Numbered from the stretch's first letter, positions 7,384-17,995 are shown. The stretch is 64,000 nt of DNA from JBFWMG01 sp050251715 (GCA_050251715.1 JBFWMG010000013.1:30734-94733), one strand, 5' to 3'. The notes: a model not told the origin generated them from the letters alone. A program made the numbers and translations.

Positions 7384-10374
7384 TTACCAATTCATGGTCG
7401 CCTTCCAGGCCGTTGTCAGGGCATCCACGCCTTGGCGCAGCACCGGGGCGCCGTTCCAGGTCAGGGCCAGTTCGGGAGCGGCGGTCACCGCGCCGATCCG
7501 GGCCAGGGGTTGGCCCGCGAACAGCGCTTCAAAGGCCGGGGCGTTGTCCGGGCGCACGGTCACCAGCAGGCGGCTGGCGGATTCGCTGTACAGCCGCGCC
7601 GTGGCGTCCATGGTTTCGCAGCCGGGAACCGGCATGTCCGCCAGATCCACCGCGGCGCCAAGCCTGCCGCCAATGGCCATTTCGGCCAGCGCCACGGCAA
7701 GGCCGCCATCGGACAGGTCGTGGCAGGCCGTGGCCAGACCGGCGCGGATGGCCGCGTACAGCGCCGCATAGCGCGCCCGCGCCGCCAGCGCGTCCACCTG
7801 GGGCGCGTGGCTGCCGCGCATCCCCAGCTCCGAGGCCAGCTCGCTGCCCCCCAGTTCGTCGCGGGTCATGCCGAGCAGGTAGATGGCGTCGCCCGCCGCC
7901 TTGAAGTCCGAGGTGGCGGTCCGGTTCACGTCCGGGATGACGCCGAGCACGGAGAAAAGCACCGTGGGCGGGATGGATATTTTTACGCCGCCGCCGGTGT
8001 AGTCGTTCTTCATGGAGTCCTTGCCCGACACGCACGGCACGCCGTAGGCCTGGCAGAAATGGGCCAAGGCCTGGTTGGCCCGCACCAGCTGGGCCAGCTT
8101 GTATTCGCCGTCCGGCGTTTTGTCGGACTGTACCGGATCGCACCAGCAGAAGTTGTCCACGCCCGCCATGCGCAGGGGGTCGCCACCCACGGCCACGGCG
8201 TTGCGCACCGCCTCGTCAATGGCGTTGGCCATCATCCAGTAGGTGTCGTAATCGCTGAACTTGGGGCAGATGCCGTGGGAGATGACGAGCCCTTCCTCGC
8301 GGGCGAGCAGCGGGCGGATGACCCCGGCGTCCGCCGGGCCGTCGCGCTTGACGCCCACCAGGGGCTTTATGACGCTGCCGCCCTTCACCTCATGGTCATA
8401 TTGGCGGATGACGTATTCCTTGCTGCAGATGTTCAGGCGGCCCAGCATGCGTCCGAGCAGCGCGCCCTGGTCCAGGCCCGTTGCCTCGACGCGGCCCTCG
8501 GGCGCGGCCGGGCGTTCCCACACGGCCTTGAGCGACATCTGCGGCACGCCGTCGTGCAGGAATGCCATGGGCAGGCAGGCCACGGGCTTGCCGTTGTAGG
8601 TCACGTTGAACAGGCCCGAATCCGTGTAGGTGCCGAGCACCGTGGCCTCCACGTCCATCTCCTGGGCCAGGAGCAGGAACGTTTCCAGGTGCTTTTGGGG
8701 CACGGCCATGGTCATGCGTTCCTGGGCCTCGGAGACCAGGATTTCCCAGGGCCGCAGGCCGTCGTACTTGAGCGGGGCGCGGCCCAGATCGAGATCCGCG
8801 CCGCCCGAGTCCTCGGCCATTTCGCCCACGGACGAGGACAGGCCGCCCGCGCCGTTGTCCGTGATGGCGTTGTACAGGCCCATGTCGCGGGCGCGCATGA
8901 GAAAATCATACATCTTGCGCTGGGTGATGGGGTCGCCGATCTGCACCGCCGTGGCCGGGGATTCCTCGTGCAGCTCCTCGGACGAGAAGGTCGCGCCGTG
9001 GATGCCGTCCTTGCCGATGCGGCCGCCCGCCATGACGATGGCGTCGCCGGGCAGGGCTTTTTTCTCGTGGCCGGGGCGGCCCGTGACCGTGGTGGGCATG
9101 AGCCCCACGGTGCCGCAATAGACCAGCGGCTTGCCCAGGTAGCGCTCGTCGAACACGAAGCTGCCGTTGACCGTGGGGATGCCGGACTTGTTGCCGCCAT
9201 GCTCCACGCCCTCGCGCACGCCTTCCAGCACGCGGCGCGGGTGCAGCAGGCGCGGCGGCAGCTCGCCGTCGTGGAAGGGCGAGCCAAAGCAGAACACGTC
9301 GGTGTTGCACACCATGTTGGCGCCCAGGCCCGTGCCCATGGGGTCGCGGTTCACGCCCACGATGCCGGTGAGCGCCCCGCCGTAGGGATCCAGCGCGGAC
9401 GGGCTGTTGTGCGTCTCCACCTTGATGCACACGCTGTGGCTGTCCGTGAACTTGATGACGCCCGCGTTGTCCTTGAACACGGACAGGCAGAAGTCGTCCT
9501 TGCCCATGCGCTGGCGCAACAGCTTGGTGGAACCCTGGATAAAGGTCTTGTACAGGCTGTCCACCTCGGTGCGACGGCCCGTTTCGCGGTTTTCGTAGGC
9601 GATGCGCGCGGTGAAAATCTTGTGCTTGCAGTGTTCGGACCAGGTCTGGGCCAGGCATTCCAGCTCGGCGTCCGTGGGCTGCGCGCCCAGGCCGTGCGCC
9701 ACGCGGGCGGCCCGCACCGCCGGGTCGGCAAAATGGTCGCGGATGCGGTACAGCTCCTCCAGGGACAGCGCCAGGGTGTTGGCGCGGGAAAAGGCCATCA
9801 GCTCCGCGTCGCTCATGGCCGCGATGTCCACGGTGGCCACCTCGTCCACGGCCTGGCCGGACACCTTGGCGGCGCGGGCCGGGAAGCCGGGCTCGGCCTC
9901 CCATTCGGCGCGGTTCTTGATGTCGAAGCGCTGGATGAGCTCGTTGCACAGCAGGTCGCGGGCCACGTGCTCCACCTGGGCGCGGGTCAGGTCGCCGCTT
10001 ATGAGGTGCAGGTTGGAGGTGTACACGCGCACCGGGGCGGCGTCGGCCTTGGCGATGCCCGCCACCAGCAGCACGGATTCGCGGGCGGTGCGGCCTTCGT
10101 TGTCGGTCACGCCGGGGCGGAAGCCCACTTCGAGCGCCCAGTCGAAATCAGCGGGCGCGGGCGCGAGCGACGCGGTGTGCAGCACCGGGTCGTGCAGGGC
10201 GGCGCGCTCCAGCAGCAGGTCGATCTGCGCGGCGGACAGGCCGTCGCAGGTGAAGATTTTGGTGACGCGCACAGCGGCGTCCAGCCCGAGATTCGTCTTG
10301 ATGCTCCCGGCGACCCTGCGTCCCGCCATATCGGGCAGATCGGGCCGCACGGCGACTTCCACGCGCTGCAACAT
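7384..10374 (-). CDS. purL: Phosphoribosylformylglycinamidine synthase
   Basis: 996 residues. It converts FGAR to FGAM in de novo purine synthesis. The first 150 or so residues look like PurS-type modules (MLQRVEVAVRPD, and a second beta-alpha unit before residue 150). The rest is a PurL catalytic part with ATP and substrate motifs such as SEHCKHKIF, ETHNSPSALDPYGG and GKDSMKNDY. It is longer than a stand-alone small PurL (about 740) and shorter than the E. coli large form (about 1295), and it has no glutaminase domain, so a separate PurQ is expected elsewhere. AAGGAG precedes the ATG. Confidence 0.93.
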   Translation of the reverse strand: MLQRVEVAVRPDLPDMAGRRVAGSIKTNLGLDAAVRVTKIFTCDGLSAAQIDLLLERAALHDPVLHTASLAPAPADFDWALEVGFRPGVTDNEGRTARESVLLVAGIAKADAAPVRVYTSNLHLISGDLTRAQVEHVARDLLCNELIQRFDIKNRAEWEAEPGFPARAAKVSGQAVDEVATVDIAAMSDAELMAFSRANTLALSLEELYRIRDHFADPAVRAARVAHGLGAQPTDAELECLAQTWSEHCKHKIFTARIAYENRETGRRTEVDSLYKTFIQGSTKLLRQRMGKDDFCLSVFKDNAGVIKFTDSHSVCIKVETHNSPSALDPYGGALTGIVGVNRDPMGTGLGANMVCNTDVFCFGSPFHDGELPPRLLHPRRVLEGVREGVEHGGNKSGIPTVNGSFVFDERYLGKPLVYCGTVGLMPTTVTGRPGHEKKALPGDAIVMAGGRIGKDGIHGATFSSEELHEESPATAVQIGDPITQRKMYDFLMRARDMGLYNAITDNGAGGLSSSVGEMAEDSGGADLDLGRAPLKYDGLRPWEILVSEAQERMTMAVPQKHLETFLLLAQEMDVEATVLGTYTDSGLFNVTYNGKPVACLPMAFLHDGVPQMSLKAVWERPAAPEGRVEATGLDQGALLGRMLGRLNICSKEYVIRQYDHEVKGGSVIKPLVGVKRDGPADAGVIRPLLAREEGLVISHGICPKFSDYDTYWMMANAIDEAVRNAVAVGGDPLRMAGVDNFCWCDPVQSDKTPDGEYKLAQLVRANQALAHFCQAYGVPCVSGKDSMKNDYTGGGVKISIPPTVLFSVLGVIPDVNRTATSDFKAAGDAIYLLGMTRDELGGSELASELGMRGSHAPQVDALAARARYAALYAAIRAGLATACHDLSDGGLAVALAEMAIGGRLGAAVDLADMPVPGCETMDATARLYSESASRLLVTVRPDNAPAFEALFAGQPLARIGAVTAAPELALTWNGAPVLRQGVDALTTAWKATMNW

Positions 10375-10521
10375 TGTTTCGGCTCCTTGGGGTTTCCGGA
10401 ATGGAGGGGATGCGGCTCGGTGCCGGGCCGGGCGTCCCGTTTCGATCCGGAATGTGGTCTGCGTGCGGTCTGTCGCGCCGGGTGGCGGACTGTACCGCCC
10501 CGTGGCGGCGCGCCCGCCCGG

Positions 10522-11490
10522 CTATTTGTCTCTGTTTTGCACGTAGGCCAGCGCCTGCTCCAGCAGGCTGCGCTCCTCGCTTGCGGGGAAGCGCGCCAAT
10601 GCGGCGGCGGCCTTGTCCAGGTATGTGCCCGCGAAATCGCGGGTGGCGGCGTCAAAACCCTGCTCGGCCACACGGGCGGTCAGCAGCGCGATGTCGTCGT
10701 CCGTAAAGCTGTTGGCGGTAAAGCGCGCGGCAAAGGCCTGCCGCTGCGCCGCGTCGGCCCGCTCCAGGTACAGGATGAGGGGCAGGGTCAGCTTGCCCTC
10801 GCGCAGGTCCGCGCCCACGGGTTTGCCCGCCACCTCGCGGCTGGCGCCGTAGTCCAGGGCGTCGTCCACCAGTTGGAAGGCGATGCCCAGGTTCAGGCCG
10901 AACGCCTCGGCAGCGGCCAGCTGGTCGTCCGTGGCGTGGGCCAGCAGCGCGCCGCAACGGCACGCGGCCATGATGAGATAGGCGGTCTTGCCGGTAATGA
11001 TCTCCAGGTATTGCTCGCGGGTCAGGCCGGCGTTGCGCAGGTGCGCGATTTCCTGGATCTCGCCCGTGGCCGTGCGCACGATGGCGTCGGCCATGGCCGC
11101 GTTGAGGCGGGGGTCGCCGTAGGCGGCCGCCAGGCTGTTGGCCAGGGCCAGCAGGATGTCGCCCGCCAGCACCGTGAGCGTGGTGCCGAACGTGGTGTGC
11201 GCCGTGGGCACGCCCCGCCGCAGATCCGCGCCGTCAATGATGTCGTCGTGCAAGAGCGTGGCGGAGTGGAGCATTTCCAGCCCGCAGGCCAGGGGATAGG
11301 CGTTGTCCGTGGCCTGGCCGAGGGCGCGCGCCGTGAGCAGGGTCAACAGCGGCCGCAGCCTTTTGCCGCCCGCGCCAAGCACATGCCGGGCAACGGGCGC
11401 GACCACGGGATCAAGCTTGTCCGCCTCGGCGTGGAGGAAGGTGTTTATTATCGGCTGTTCCGCCGCGAAGTACCGAACAAGTGCGTCCAT
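10522..11490 (-). CDS. Polyprenyl diphosphate synthase (quinone side chain)
   Basis: 322 residues. It is a trans-isoprenyl diphosphate synthase with both aspartate-rich motifs: LLHDDIIDGAD at about 80 (first) and QLVDDALDYG at about 205 (second), plus GGKRLRP near 40. It elongates isoprenoid chains from isopentenyl diphosphate and most likely makes the menaquinone tail (IspB/HepT type), as the neighbours mqnB and menG suggest. The start at MDALVRYF is chosen from homology to the family; no good ribosome binding site is visible before it. Product chain length cannot be read here. Confidence 0.88.
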   Translation of the reverse strand: MDALVRYFAAEQPIINTFLHAEADKLDPVVAPVARHVLGAGGKRLRPLLTLLTARALGQATDNAYPLACGLEMLHSATLLHDDIIDGADLRRGVPTAHTTFGTTLTVLAGDILLALANSLAAAYGDPRLNAAMADAIVRTATGEIQEIAHLRNAGLTREQYLEIITGKTAYLIMAACRCGALLAHATDDQLAAAEAFGLNLGIAFQLVDDALDYGASREVAGKPVGADLREGKLTLPLILYLERADAAQRQAFAARFTANSFTDDDIALLTARVAEQGFDAATRDFAGTYLDKAAAALARFPASEERSLLEQALAYVQNRDK

Positions 11491-11590
11491 GGAGGAGTGG
11501 TATCCGCTTTTACCCTGGTTTTGCAAGCGCGGGTTCGCTGTTGGCCCGGAAAAACACGTGCGGACGCCCGGTGCGCCGCCAGGGGTTCGT

Positions 11591-12349
11591 CTAGGCGAAA
11601 AGAGTGCGTGCGGCCTGGCCCAGGGCGTGCAGGGCGGCTTCCAGCGCCCAGTGCTCCGTTGCCCGCGACCCCACCAGATTGGACACGGTGCGCACTTCGA
11701 GGAACGGCACGCCGCACCGGGCGCAGGCAAAGGCCAGGGCAAAGCCTTCCATGTTTTCGGTGAGCGGTGCGTACGCGCCGCGCAACCGCGCCGCGCGCTC
11801 CGCCGTGCCGCTGACTCCGGCCACGGTGATGCTGGCGCCGCGCGCCGCGTCCCGGGGCATGTCCAGATCCAGCTCCCGCGCCGCCGCGTCCGGATCAAGG
11901 GGCAGCCTGTCCCAGACCGGCTCCTGCCCCAGGCGTCCCTGGGCCAGGGTAATGCCCTTGGGATCCACGCCGGTGGCCGTCACCAGCCCGTATTCCGGCC
12001 AAATTTCCATGGTTGCCGTGGTGGCCGCGCAAAGCGGCGCGGCCTCGAGATCAAAGCTGCCCGCCACACCCAGATTGAGCACGCCGCACACGGGAGGCTG
12101 ATGCGCCGCCTCGCCGGGCATCGCGCCGATGGGGCCGAGGACGCCCCCCAGGGCCAGCGCCGCGTTGACCGGGCCCACGCCCGTGACCAGCAGCAGGCAG
12201 TCGCGTCCGCACAGCCGCGCCAGGGCCGCCTCTCCCTGTTCGGGGGCGTGGCCATTGCCCGCCGGAGCTCCCACGCCTTGCAGCACGGCGCGCATTTCCA
12301 GGGTCGTGGCCGTGGCCACGGCCAGGGGCGTGCTCCGGTCCATACCCAT
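11591..12349 (-). CDS. mqnB: Futalosine hydrolase
   Basis: 252 residues of the nucleoside phosphorylase/hydrolase fold (ATTLEMRAVLQ at the N terminus, TGVGPVNAALALG, NLGVAGSFD, and ENMEGFALA near the C terminus). It releases hypoxanthine from futalosine in the alternative menaquinone pathway. The ATG lies 5 bp after the stop codon of the upstream dehydrogenase gene, so the two are probably translated together; a second ATG two codons on is equally possible. The assignment rests on family resemblance and on the quinone genes around it. Confidence 0.83.
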   Translation of the reverse strand: MGMDRSTPLAVATATTLEMRAVLQGVGAPAGNGHAPEQGEAALARLCGRDCLLLVTGVGPVNAALALGGVLGPIGAMPGEAAHQPPVCGVLNLGVAGSFDLEAAPLCAATTATMEIWPEYGLVTATGVDPKGITLAQGRLGQEPVWDRLPLDPDAAARELDLDMPRDAARGASITVAGVSGTAERAARLRGAYAPLTENMEGFALAFACARCGVPFLEVRTVSNLVGSRATEHWALEAALHALGQAARTLFA

Positions 12350-12354
12350 GCGGG

Positions 12355-13668
<1,314 letters not shown>

Positions 13669-13749
13669 CCGTGTCATCCTTGGTGTCGTAACGGTGGGGG
13701 CATGGCGCGGACCCCTGGACATCCCGTTGCCCAGCGGCTACCGTGCCGC

Positions 13750-13950
13750 ATGCGTATCGATTGGCCCCTCTTCCTTTCCGCTGTCGGCCTTGCCCTGCTC
13801 ATGGAGGGGCTGCTCTACTTCCTGCTCGCCGACCGCCTGCCGTCCATGCTCAAATACATGTCCGAGCAGCCGCCGCGCGTGCTGCGGCTCATGGGCGCGT
13901 TCGCCCTGGCCATCGGCCTCGGCATCATCGCGCTTGTGCGGCACGGCTAG
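13750..13950 (+). CDS. Small membrane protein, DUF2065-like
   Basis: 66 residues with two hydrophobic helices (about 8-27 and 46-63) joined by the conserved-looking stretch RLPSMLKYMSEQPPRVLRLMG. This matches the DUF2065 family of small inner-membrane proteins, whose function is unknown. It is the only + strand gene between 7.1 and 22.6 kb and is divergent from the dehydrogenase gene. Confidence 0.8.
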   Translation: MRIDWPLFLSAVGLALLMEGLLYFLLADRLPSMLKYMSEQPPRVLRLMGAFALAIGLGIIALVRHG

Positions 13951-14002
13951 CGGCCCGCGCGGCAACAGCCTGCTAGCACGTCCCGACCGTAAAGAAAATC
14001 CC

Positions 14003-14737
14003 TTATTCCTTGCCCGCCACATGCAGGTAGACGATGCCGGAGAGCATGGGCCGGAAAAAGACCGAGGCGAACCCCGTGGCCGTGAGTTCCGCCGCCAGGG
14101 CGCGGGCCGGGGGAAAGGCCATGATCGTGTCCGCGAGATATTGGTACGCCCCGGCGTCGCGCGAGATGAGCCTGCCCACCCCCGGCAGCACCTTGCCCAG
14201 GTAGAAGTTGTACAGCCCGCCCCATATCCGTTCCGATCCCGTGCCGAATTCGAGGATGCACAGCCTGCCGCCGGGCGCGAGCACGCGGTAGATCTCGTCA
14301 AAGGCCGTCTGGCGCGGCACGATGTTGCGGATGCCGAAGGCGATGGTCACGCAATCCACACAGGCGTCGGGCAGGGGCAGGAAGCGGCCGTCCGCCTGCA
14401 CCGGGATGACGCGCCCCGCGTCGCGGGCCGTGATCTTGGTCGCGCCCTTGGCGAGCATGGGCATGGAAAAGTCCATGGCCAGCACGTCCAGCGCGGGCTG
14501 CTGGCGGCGGATCTCCAGGGTCACGTCCATGGTGCCGGCGGCCAGGTCGAGCACGCGGCCCGTGCTGCCGGGCCGCACATGGCGCACCAGCTGGTAGCGC
14601 CACCAGTAGTCTTGACCCAGGCTCAGGAAATGGTTGAGGAAGTCGTACCAGCCCGCAATGCGGCCGAACATGCCCGATACGGCACGGGCATGGGCCTCGT
14701 GCGCGGTCGGGTCTTCTTGGGGACAGACCTGTCGCAT
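14003..14737 (-). CDS. ubiE: Demethylmenaquinone methyltransferase
   Basis: 244 residues, a class I SAM-dependent methyltransferase of the UbiE/MenG family. Seen in the sequence are YDFLNHFLSLGQDYWWR near residue 31, the SAM motif VLDLAAGTMDVTL near 63, and the family signature IAFGIRNI near 131. It performs the last C-methylation of menaquinone at the membrane surface. The stop of the preceding small gene is 6 bp upstream, so the two are probably cotranscribed. It belongs functionally with mqnB and the prenyl synthase nearby. Confidence 0.9.
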   Translation of the reverse strand: MRQVCPQEDPTAHEAHARAVSGMFGRIAGWYDFLNHFLSLGQDYWWRYQLVRHVRPGSTGRVLDLAAGTMDVTLEIRRQQPALDVLAMDFSMPMLAKGATKITARDAGRVIPVQADGRFLPLPDACVDCVTIAFGIRNIVPRQTAFDEIYRVLAPGGRLCILEFGTGSERIWGGLYNFYLGKVLPGVGRLISRDAGAYQYLADTIMAFPPARALAAELTATGFASVFFRPMLSGIVYLHVAGKE

Positions 14738-14743
14738 GCCGTG

Positions 14744-14914
14744 CTAGCCGTTCGCGCCTTGGCCGTTTTCTCCGGCGGCAATGGTGCGCAGCACCTCGGT
14801 GTACACGGCGGGAAAGACCTCGGCGAAATTCGTGGGTGACACGCGGCCCACCTCGATGAATTTGATGACGATTTCCTTGGTCACTTGCAGTGCCTGCTTG
14901 GTGTCCTTTTCCAT
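14744..14914 (-). CDS. Small conserved-looking protein, function unknown
   Basis: 56 residues. AGAGGAGA sits at good spacing before the ATG, supporting real translation. The core (ALQVTKEIVIKFIEVGRVSP, then FAEVFPAVYTEVLRTI) is helical and faintly recalls the N-terminal part of MucR/Ros regulators, but the zinc-finger part is absent. It precedes ubiE by 6 bp on the same strand. No function is assigned. Confidence 0.65.
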   Translation of the reverse strand: MEKDTKQALQVTKEIVIKFIEVGRVSPTNFAEVFPAVYTEVLRTIAAGENGQGANG

Positions 14915-15240
14915 ATGTTCTCCTCTCGCCCTGGCCCGGCGGGTGCGCCGTGGTCCGCTGGCGGTAGCAGGGTCGCGGCCCAAAGTCCAGCCGCGCGCGC
15001 CGCGCACAAAAACCCGCCCGGAGGGAAATGGCCTTGACCCGATGTCTGGCGCGCCGGGCGGGAGAAGGAAGAAACCTATGCAGCCCCTCCCTTTTTTTCA
15101 TGCGAACAGCGTGTTGCCGCTGGTGACGGGCGGACCCGCAGCCGCCAGGGACAAGGCCGTGGTGTGGCCCATGCCGGGTGAGGCGTCCGTGTGCCGCGTC
15201 CGTCGTGCGTCGTTTTAGCGCACTTGGAGAAAAAACAAAA

Positions 15241-15341
15241 GCTGGAGGTGACGGAGGCGGCTGGAGGTGACGAGGGCGGCTGGAGGTGACGGGCGCGGCT
15301 GGAGGTGACGGGCGCGGCTGGAGGTGACGGGCGCGGCTGGA
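15241..15341. repeat. 19-bp tandem repeat, five copies
   Basis: Five consecutive 19-bp units, consensus GCTGGAGGTGACGGGCGCG, then a 6-bp partial unit. The last three are identical; the first two differ at a few bases just before the unit end. The period is not a multiple of three, so it is not a coding repeat. It lies downstream of the acidic protein gene and past its terminator. Confidence 0.9.
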
Positions 15342-15396
15342 TGGGGCGCTGGCCGTCGGCCACCATGCCGGGCCGGGACGCCCGAGGCATAAGGAA

Positions 15397-15422
15397 ACGC
15401 CGCCCCCGGATGGAGGCGGCGT
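15397..15422 (-). terminator. Probable terminator of the acidic protein gene
   Basis: On the - strand ACGCCGCC and GGCGGCGT form an 8-bp stem around a 10-base loop, followed by TTCCTT. It lies about 60 bp past the stop codon at 15480. The T tract is short, so strength is uncertain. Confidence 0.6.
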
Positions 15423-15479
15423 CCTGATATTGGCAAGGGGGCGGCGGTCGAGAGCGACCCGCAGCCCGTGCGCGAAGGG

Positions 15480-17375
15480 CTATTCGTCGGCCAGCTCGCG
15501 GGCCAGGGCGGCGATTTCCTCGCGGATGATCTTGGCAGCGGCCTTGGGCGCGGCGCTCTCTATCTGCGCCTTCACATCCTCCTTGAGCGAGGTGGTGAAG
15601 GTGTTCCATTCCTTGTGCGTCACCACGCGCTCTTCCAGGGCGTCGAGCCGCGCGGTGGTGTCGTTGTCCGCCTCGGGTTGCGGCACGTCGTTGTCCGCTT
15701 TCCAGTCGGCAAGGCGCTCGTCGATGACCGGCATGATGGCCCCTTGCAATTCCATGGCGAGCGCCGCCTTGATGGATTCGAACAGCGGCGTGTCCTCGGC
15801 CAGCGCCTTTTCCAGCCTGTCCTCCAGGCCACGTCCGGCAAGCGAGGCGATTTGCGCCTCCAGGGCGTCGAGGCGGAAGATGATTTCCTTGACCGTGGCG
15901 GGATCCGCTCCCGCCGCAACAGACGCTACGGGTTCCAGCGCATCGTTGGCTTCGGGCATGGGCTCGGGCAGGGGGGCGGCCTCCGGTTCCGCGTCGGGCT
16001 CGGGGGCGGCAAAGGTTTCACCGGGCATGCCGTCATCTTCCAGGTCCGACAGGATGTCGTCCACTTCGGGCAGGTCGTCGGCAGGGGCGTCCACTTCCGG
16101 TTCGGGCGGAGCCTGTTCCTCGTCGTCCAGCGAGGCGAGCAGGTCGTCCACGTCGGGCTCGGCGCCAGGAGCCGCGTCCGCGTCATCCTCCATGTCGTCC
16201 AGGGAGGCGAGCAGGTCGTCGTCCGGCGCGTCGGCCGGTTCGTCGGCCCGCTCCAGGTCCGCCAGCCCATCGTCGTCCGCGTCAGCCGCCGGGGCAGGGG
16301 GCGTTTCGTCATCCAGGCCTGCCAGCAGGTCGTCCAGGTCGTCGTCCGGCGCGTCGGTGGGCGCGCCGGTGGGCGGTTCGGGCGCAACGCTGTCCGCTAC
16401 GTCGTCATCCAGACCGGCCAGCAGATCGTCCACGTCTGGCTCGGCTGGCGGTTCGGGCGCGGGCGCGGCCTTGGGCGGCGTGGCGGGTTTGGCCGCAGCG
16501 GCGGGCTTGGCGGCGGGCTTGGCCGCAGGCTTGGGCGCGGCCTTGGGCGCGGGCTTGCCACCCTTCACGGGCGGGCCGTGGCCGGGCATTTCATCAATAA
16601 GGTCGTCCAAATCGTGCAGATCCAGGTCGGACGACCCCACTTCGATGTCATCGTCAAAAATATTGCCGTCCGAGCCTGAATCTTCGGGCAGATCCAGGTC
16701 GAAGTCCAACGCATCCGCGCCGGTGTCCTCTTCGGCGTCGTCGTCCGCCTCGTCGTCCGCCGCCTCAGGTTCCGGGGGCGTGGCGGCCAGGTCGTCTATT
16801 TCGCCCAGGGCGTCGGCCAGCGAGTCGTCGGCTGTGTCCGCGCCGCCGTCTCCCTCTCCCAGGATGTCGTCCAGTTCGGCGCCGAAGTCGAGATCCATGT
16901 CATCCTTGCCAGGAGCCGCGTCCGCGGAAGGACTGTCCAGGTCGCCGAAATCCAGGTCGTCGTCCGCGTCGGCGGGGGATGCCGCAGGGGCGTCGTCGCC
17001 CATGGCCTTGTCCAGTTCCGCCCCGAAATCCAGATCCATGTCGCCCAGGGCGTCGCCAAAGTCGAGGTCGTCGCCGGCATCCGCCGTCTTTGGGGATGCC
17101 GGAGCCGCATCCGCCTCGTCGCCCATGGCCTTGTCCAACTCAGCCCCGAAGTCGAGATCCATGTCGCCCAGCGCATCGCCAAAGTCGAGATCGTCCGTAT
17201 CCGCCTTGCCACCCTTGGCGGCGGGTTCGTCGTCCGCGAACAGGTCTCCCAGCGCGTCGTCGAAATTGAGGTCCGTATCCGCGTCGGCCAGCGCGAGATC
17301 ATCGTCGCCGGGAACCGCGCCTTTCTCGATGATATCGGTCAGTTCTATGATACCGTCATCATTGGGCTCGGGCAT
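15480..17375 (-). CDS. Long acidic repeat protein with C-terminal coiled coil
   Basis: 631 residues, very rich in Asp and Ala. Three regions can be seen. Residues about 35-190 contain near-copies of a unit built on DLDFGDALGDMDLDFGAELD. Residues about 265-310 are an Ala/Pro/Lys linker. Residues about 310-460 contain repeated DDLLAGLDD or DDLLASLDD units. The last 140 residues (from TVKEIIFRLDALEAQIASL) look like a coiled coil. No signal peptide or membrane segment is seen. The layout recalls FimV-like or other acidic scaffold proteins, but I do not assign a family. Reading-frame integrity over 1.9 kb and the terminator argue it is real. Confidence 0.8.
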   Translation of the reverse strand: MPEPNDDGIIELTDIIEKGAVPGDDDLALADADTDLNFDDALGDLFADDEPAAKGGKADTDDLDFGDALGDMDLDFGAELDKAMGDEADAAPASPKTADAGDDLDFGDALGDMDLDFGAELDKAMGDDAPAASPADADDDLDFGDLDSPSADAAPGKDDMDLDFGAELDDILGEGDGGADTADDSLADALGEIDDLAATPPEPEAADDEADDDAEEDTGADALDFDLDLPEDSGSDGNIFDDDIEVGSSDLDLHDLDDLIDEMPGHGPPVKGGKPAPKAAPKPAAKPAAKPAAAAKPATPPKAAPAPEPPAEPDVDDLLAGLDDDVADSVAPEPPTGAPTDAPDDDLDDLLAGLDDETPPAPAADADDDGLADLERADEPADAPDDDLLASLDDMEDDADAAPGAEPDVDDLLASLDDEEQAPPEPEVDAPADDLPEVDDILSDLEDDGMPGETFAAPEPDAEPEAAPLPEPMPEANDALEPVASVAAGADPATVKEIIFRLDALEAQIASLAGRGLEDRLEKALAEDTPLFESIKAALAMELQGAIMPVIDERLADWKADNDVPQPEADNDTTARLDALEERVVTHKEWNTFTTSLKEDVKAQIESAAPKAAAKIIREEIAALARELADE

Positions 17376-17558
17376 GAAGCACCTTCGGCGTAAAGGTTAG
17401 TGGAGCGGTGTCGAGCCGCGTGCTTTTACAAGCAATTGCGCGAACGTACCCCATGGTGCGGGCTGCGGTCAACCTGCGTGGCGCCAACACCACGTCCAGC
17501 ATGGGCGCATATATATCTATCAGTAAGAAAACAAAGCACAAAGGGTTTGAAAAAGCAA

Positions 17559-17580
17559 GAGGCCGCCAGATGGCGGCCTC
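17559..17580 (-). terminator. Terminator of cytochrome c3 gene
   Basis: On the - strand GAGGCCGCCA-TC-TGGCGGCCTC is followed by TTGCTTTTTC, about 28 bp past the c3 stop codon. Confidence 0.85.
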
Positions 17581-17608
17581 GTGTAACAGCGAAATGCGGC
17601 AAAAAGGC

Positions 17609-17995
17609 TTACGGATGGCAAGCGGACTTCTTGCAGCTGGTCAGCATCTTCTTCTTGTCCTTGTCGGCGCCAGCGGCGTCCTTGTGGCACGCCACGCAAG
17701 AGGGACGGTCCTTGGAGCCCTTGTGCATGGTGTTGTAGTACGAGGTCTCGCTCTTGGACTTCTTGTCGAAATCGTCGTGGCAACCGGCGGTGCTACACTT
17801 GTAGTTGTCGCCGCCCTTGTGGTGGCACACTTCGCACTTGGTAGTGGTGTGCGTGGAGTGGTTGAAAACCACATTGTTCTTGGTGTGGGCCAGCTTCAGT
17901 CCGTCAGCCGGCGCATCCACTGCGAACACGGTCGACAGGCTGAAGGCGCAGATCACGGCGGCACACACCATACAAATGAACAGCATCTTTTTCAT
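17609..17995 (-). CDS. cycA: Tetraheme cytochrome c3 (type I)
   Basis: 128 residues with an export signal (about 1-25, ending VFA). Four haem motifs occur in the classic c3 order: CEVCH (54-58), CSTAGCH (67-73, the CX4CH form), CVACH (100-104) and CKKSACH (121-127, CX4CH). Extra histidines at 45, 48 and 91 fit bis-histidine ligation. It is the abundant periplasmic electron carrier that accepts electrons from hydrogenases and formate dehydrogenases. A very strong AAGGAGGAGG precedes the ATG. It is the last gene before a terminator, with its own 199-bp upstream region. Confidence 0.95.
   Translation of the reverse strand: MKKMLFICMVCAAVICAFSLSTVFAVDAPADGLKLAHTKNNVVFNHSTHTTTKCEVCHHKGGDNYKCSTAGCHDDFDKKSKSETSYYNTMHKGSKDRPSCVACHKDAAGADKDKKKMLTSCKKSACHP

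Larger units (their letters stand above)
14915..15479. other. Intergenic region with minisatellite and terminator
   Basis: 565 bp without a convincing gene. It holds the promoter side of the 56-residue gene, a 19-bp tandem repeat at 15241-15341 and the terminator of the acidic protein gene at 15397-15422. Short + strand frames here have unusual composition and no start signal. Confidence 0.6.

Noticed and set aside
7309..11763. A 1484-codon open frame on the + strand opposite purL and the prenyl synthase gene
   Set aside because: Low-complexity Arg/Ala/Gly/His composition with no domain; it is the antisense of a GC-rich PurL gene whose motifs are clear.
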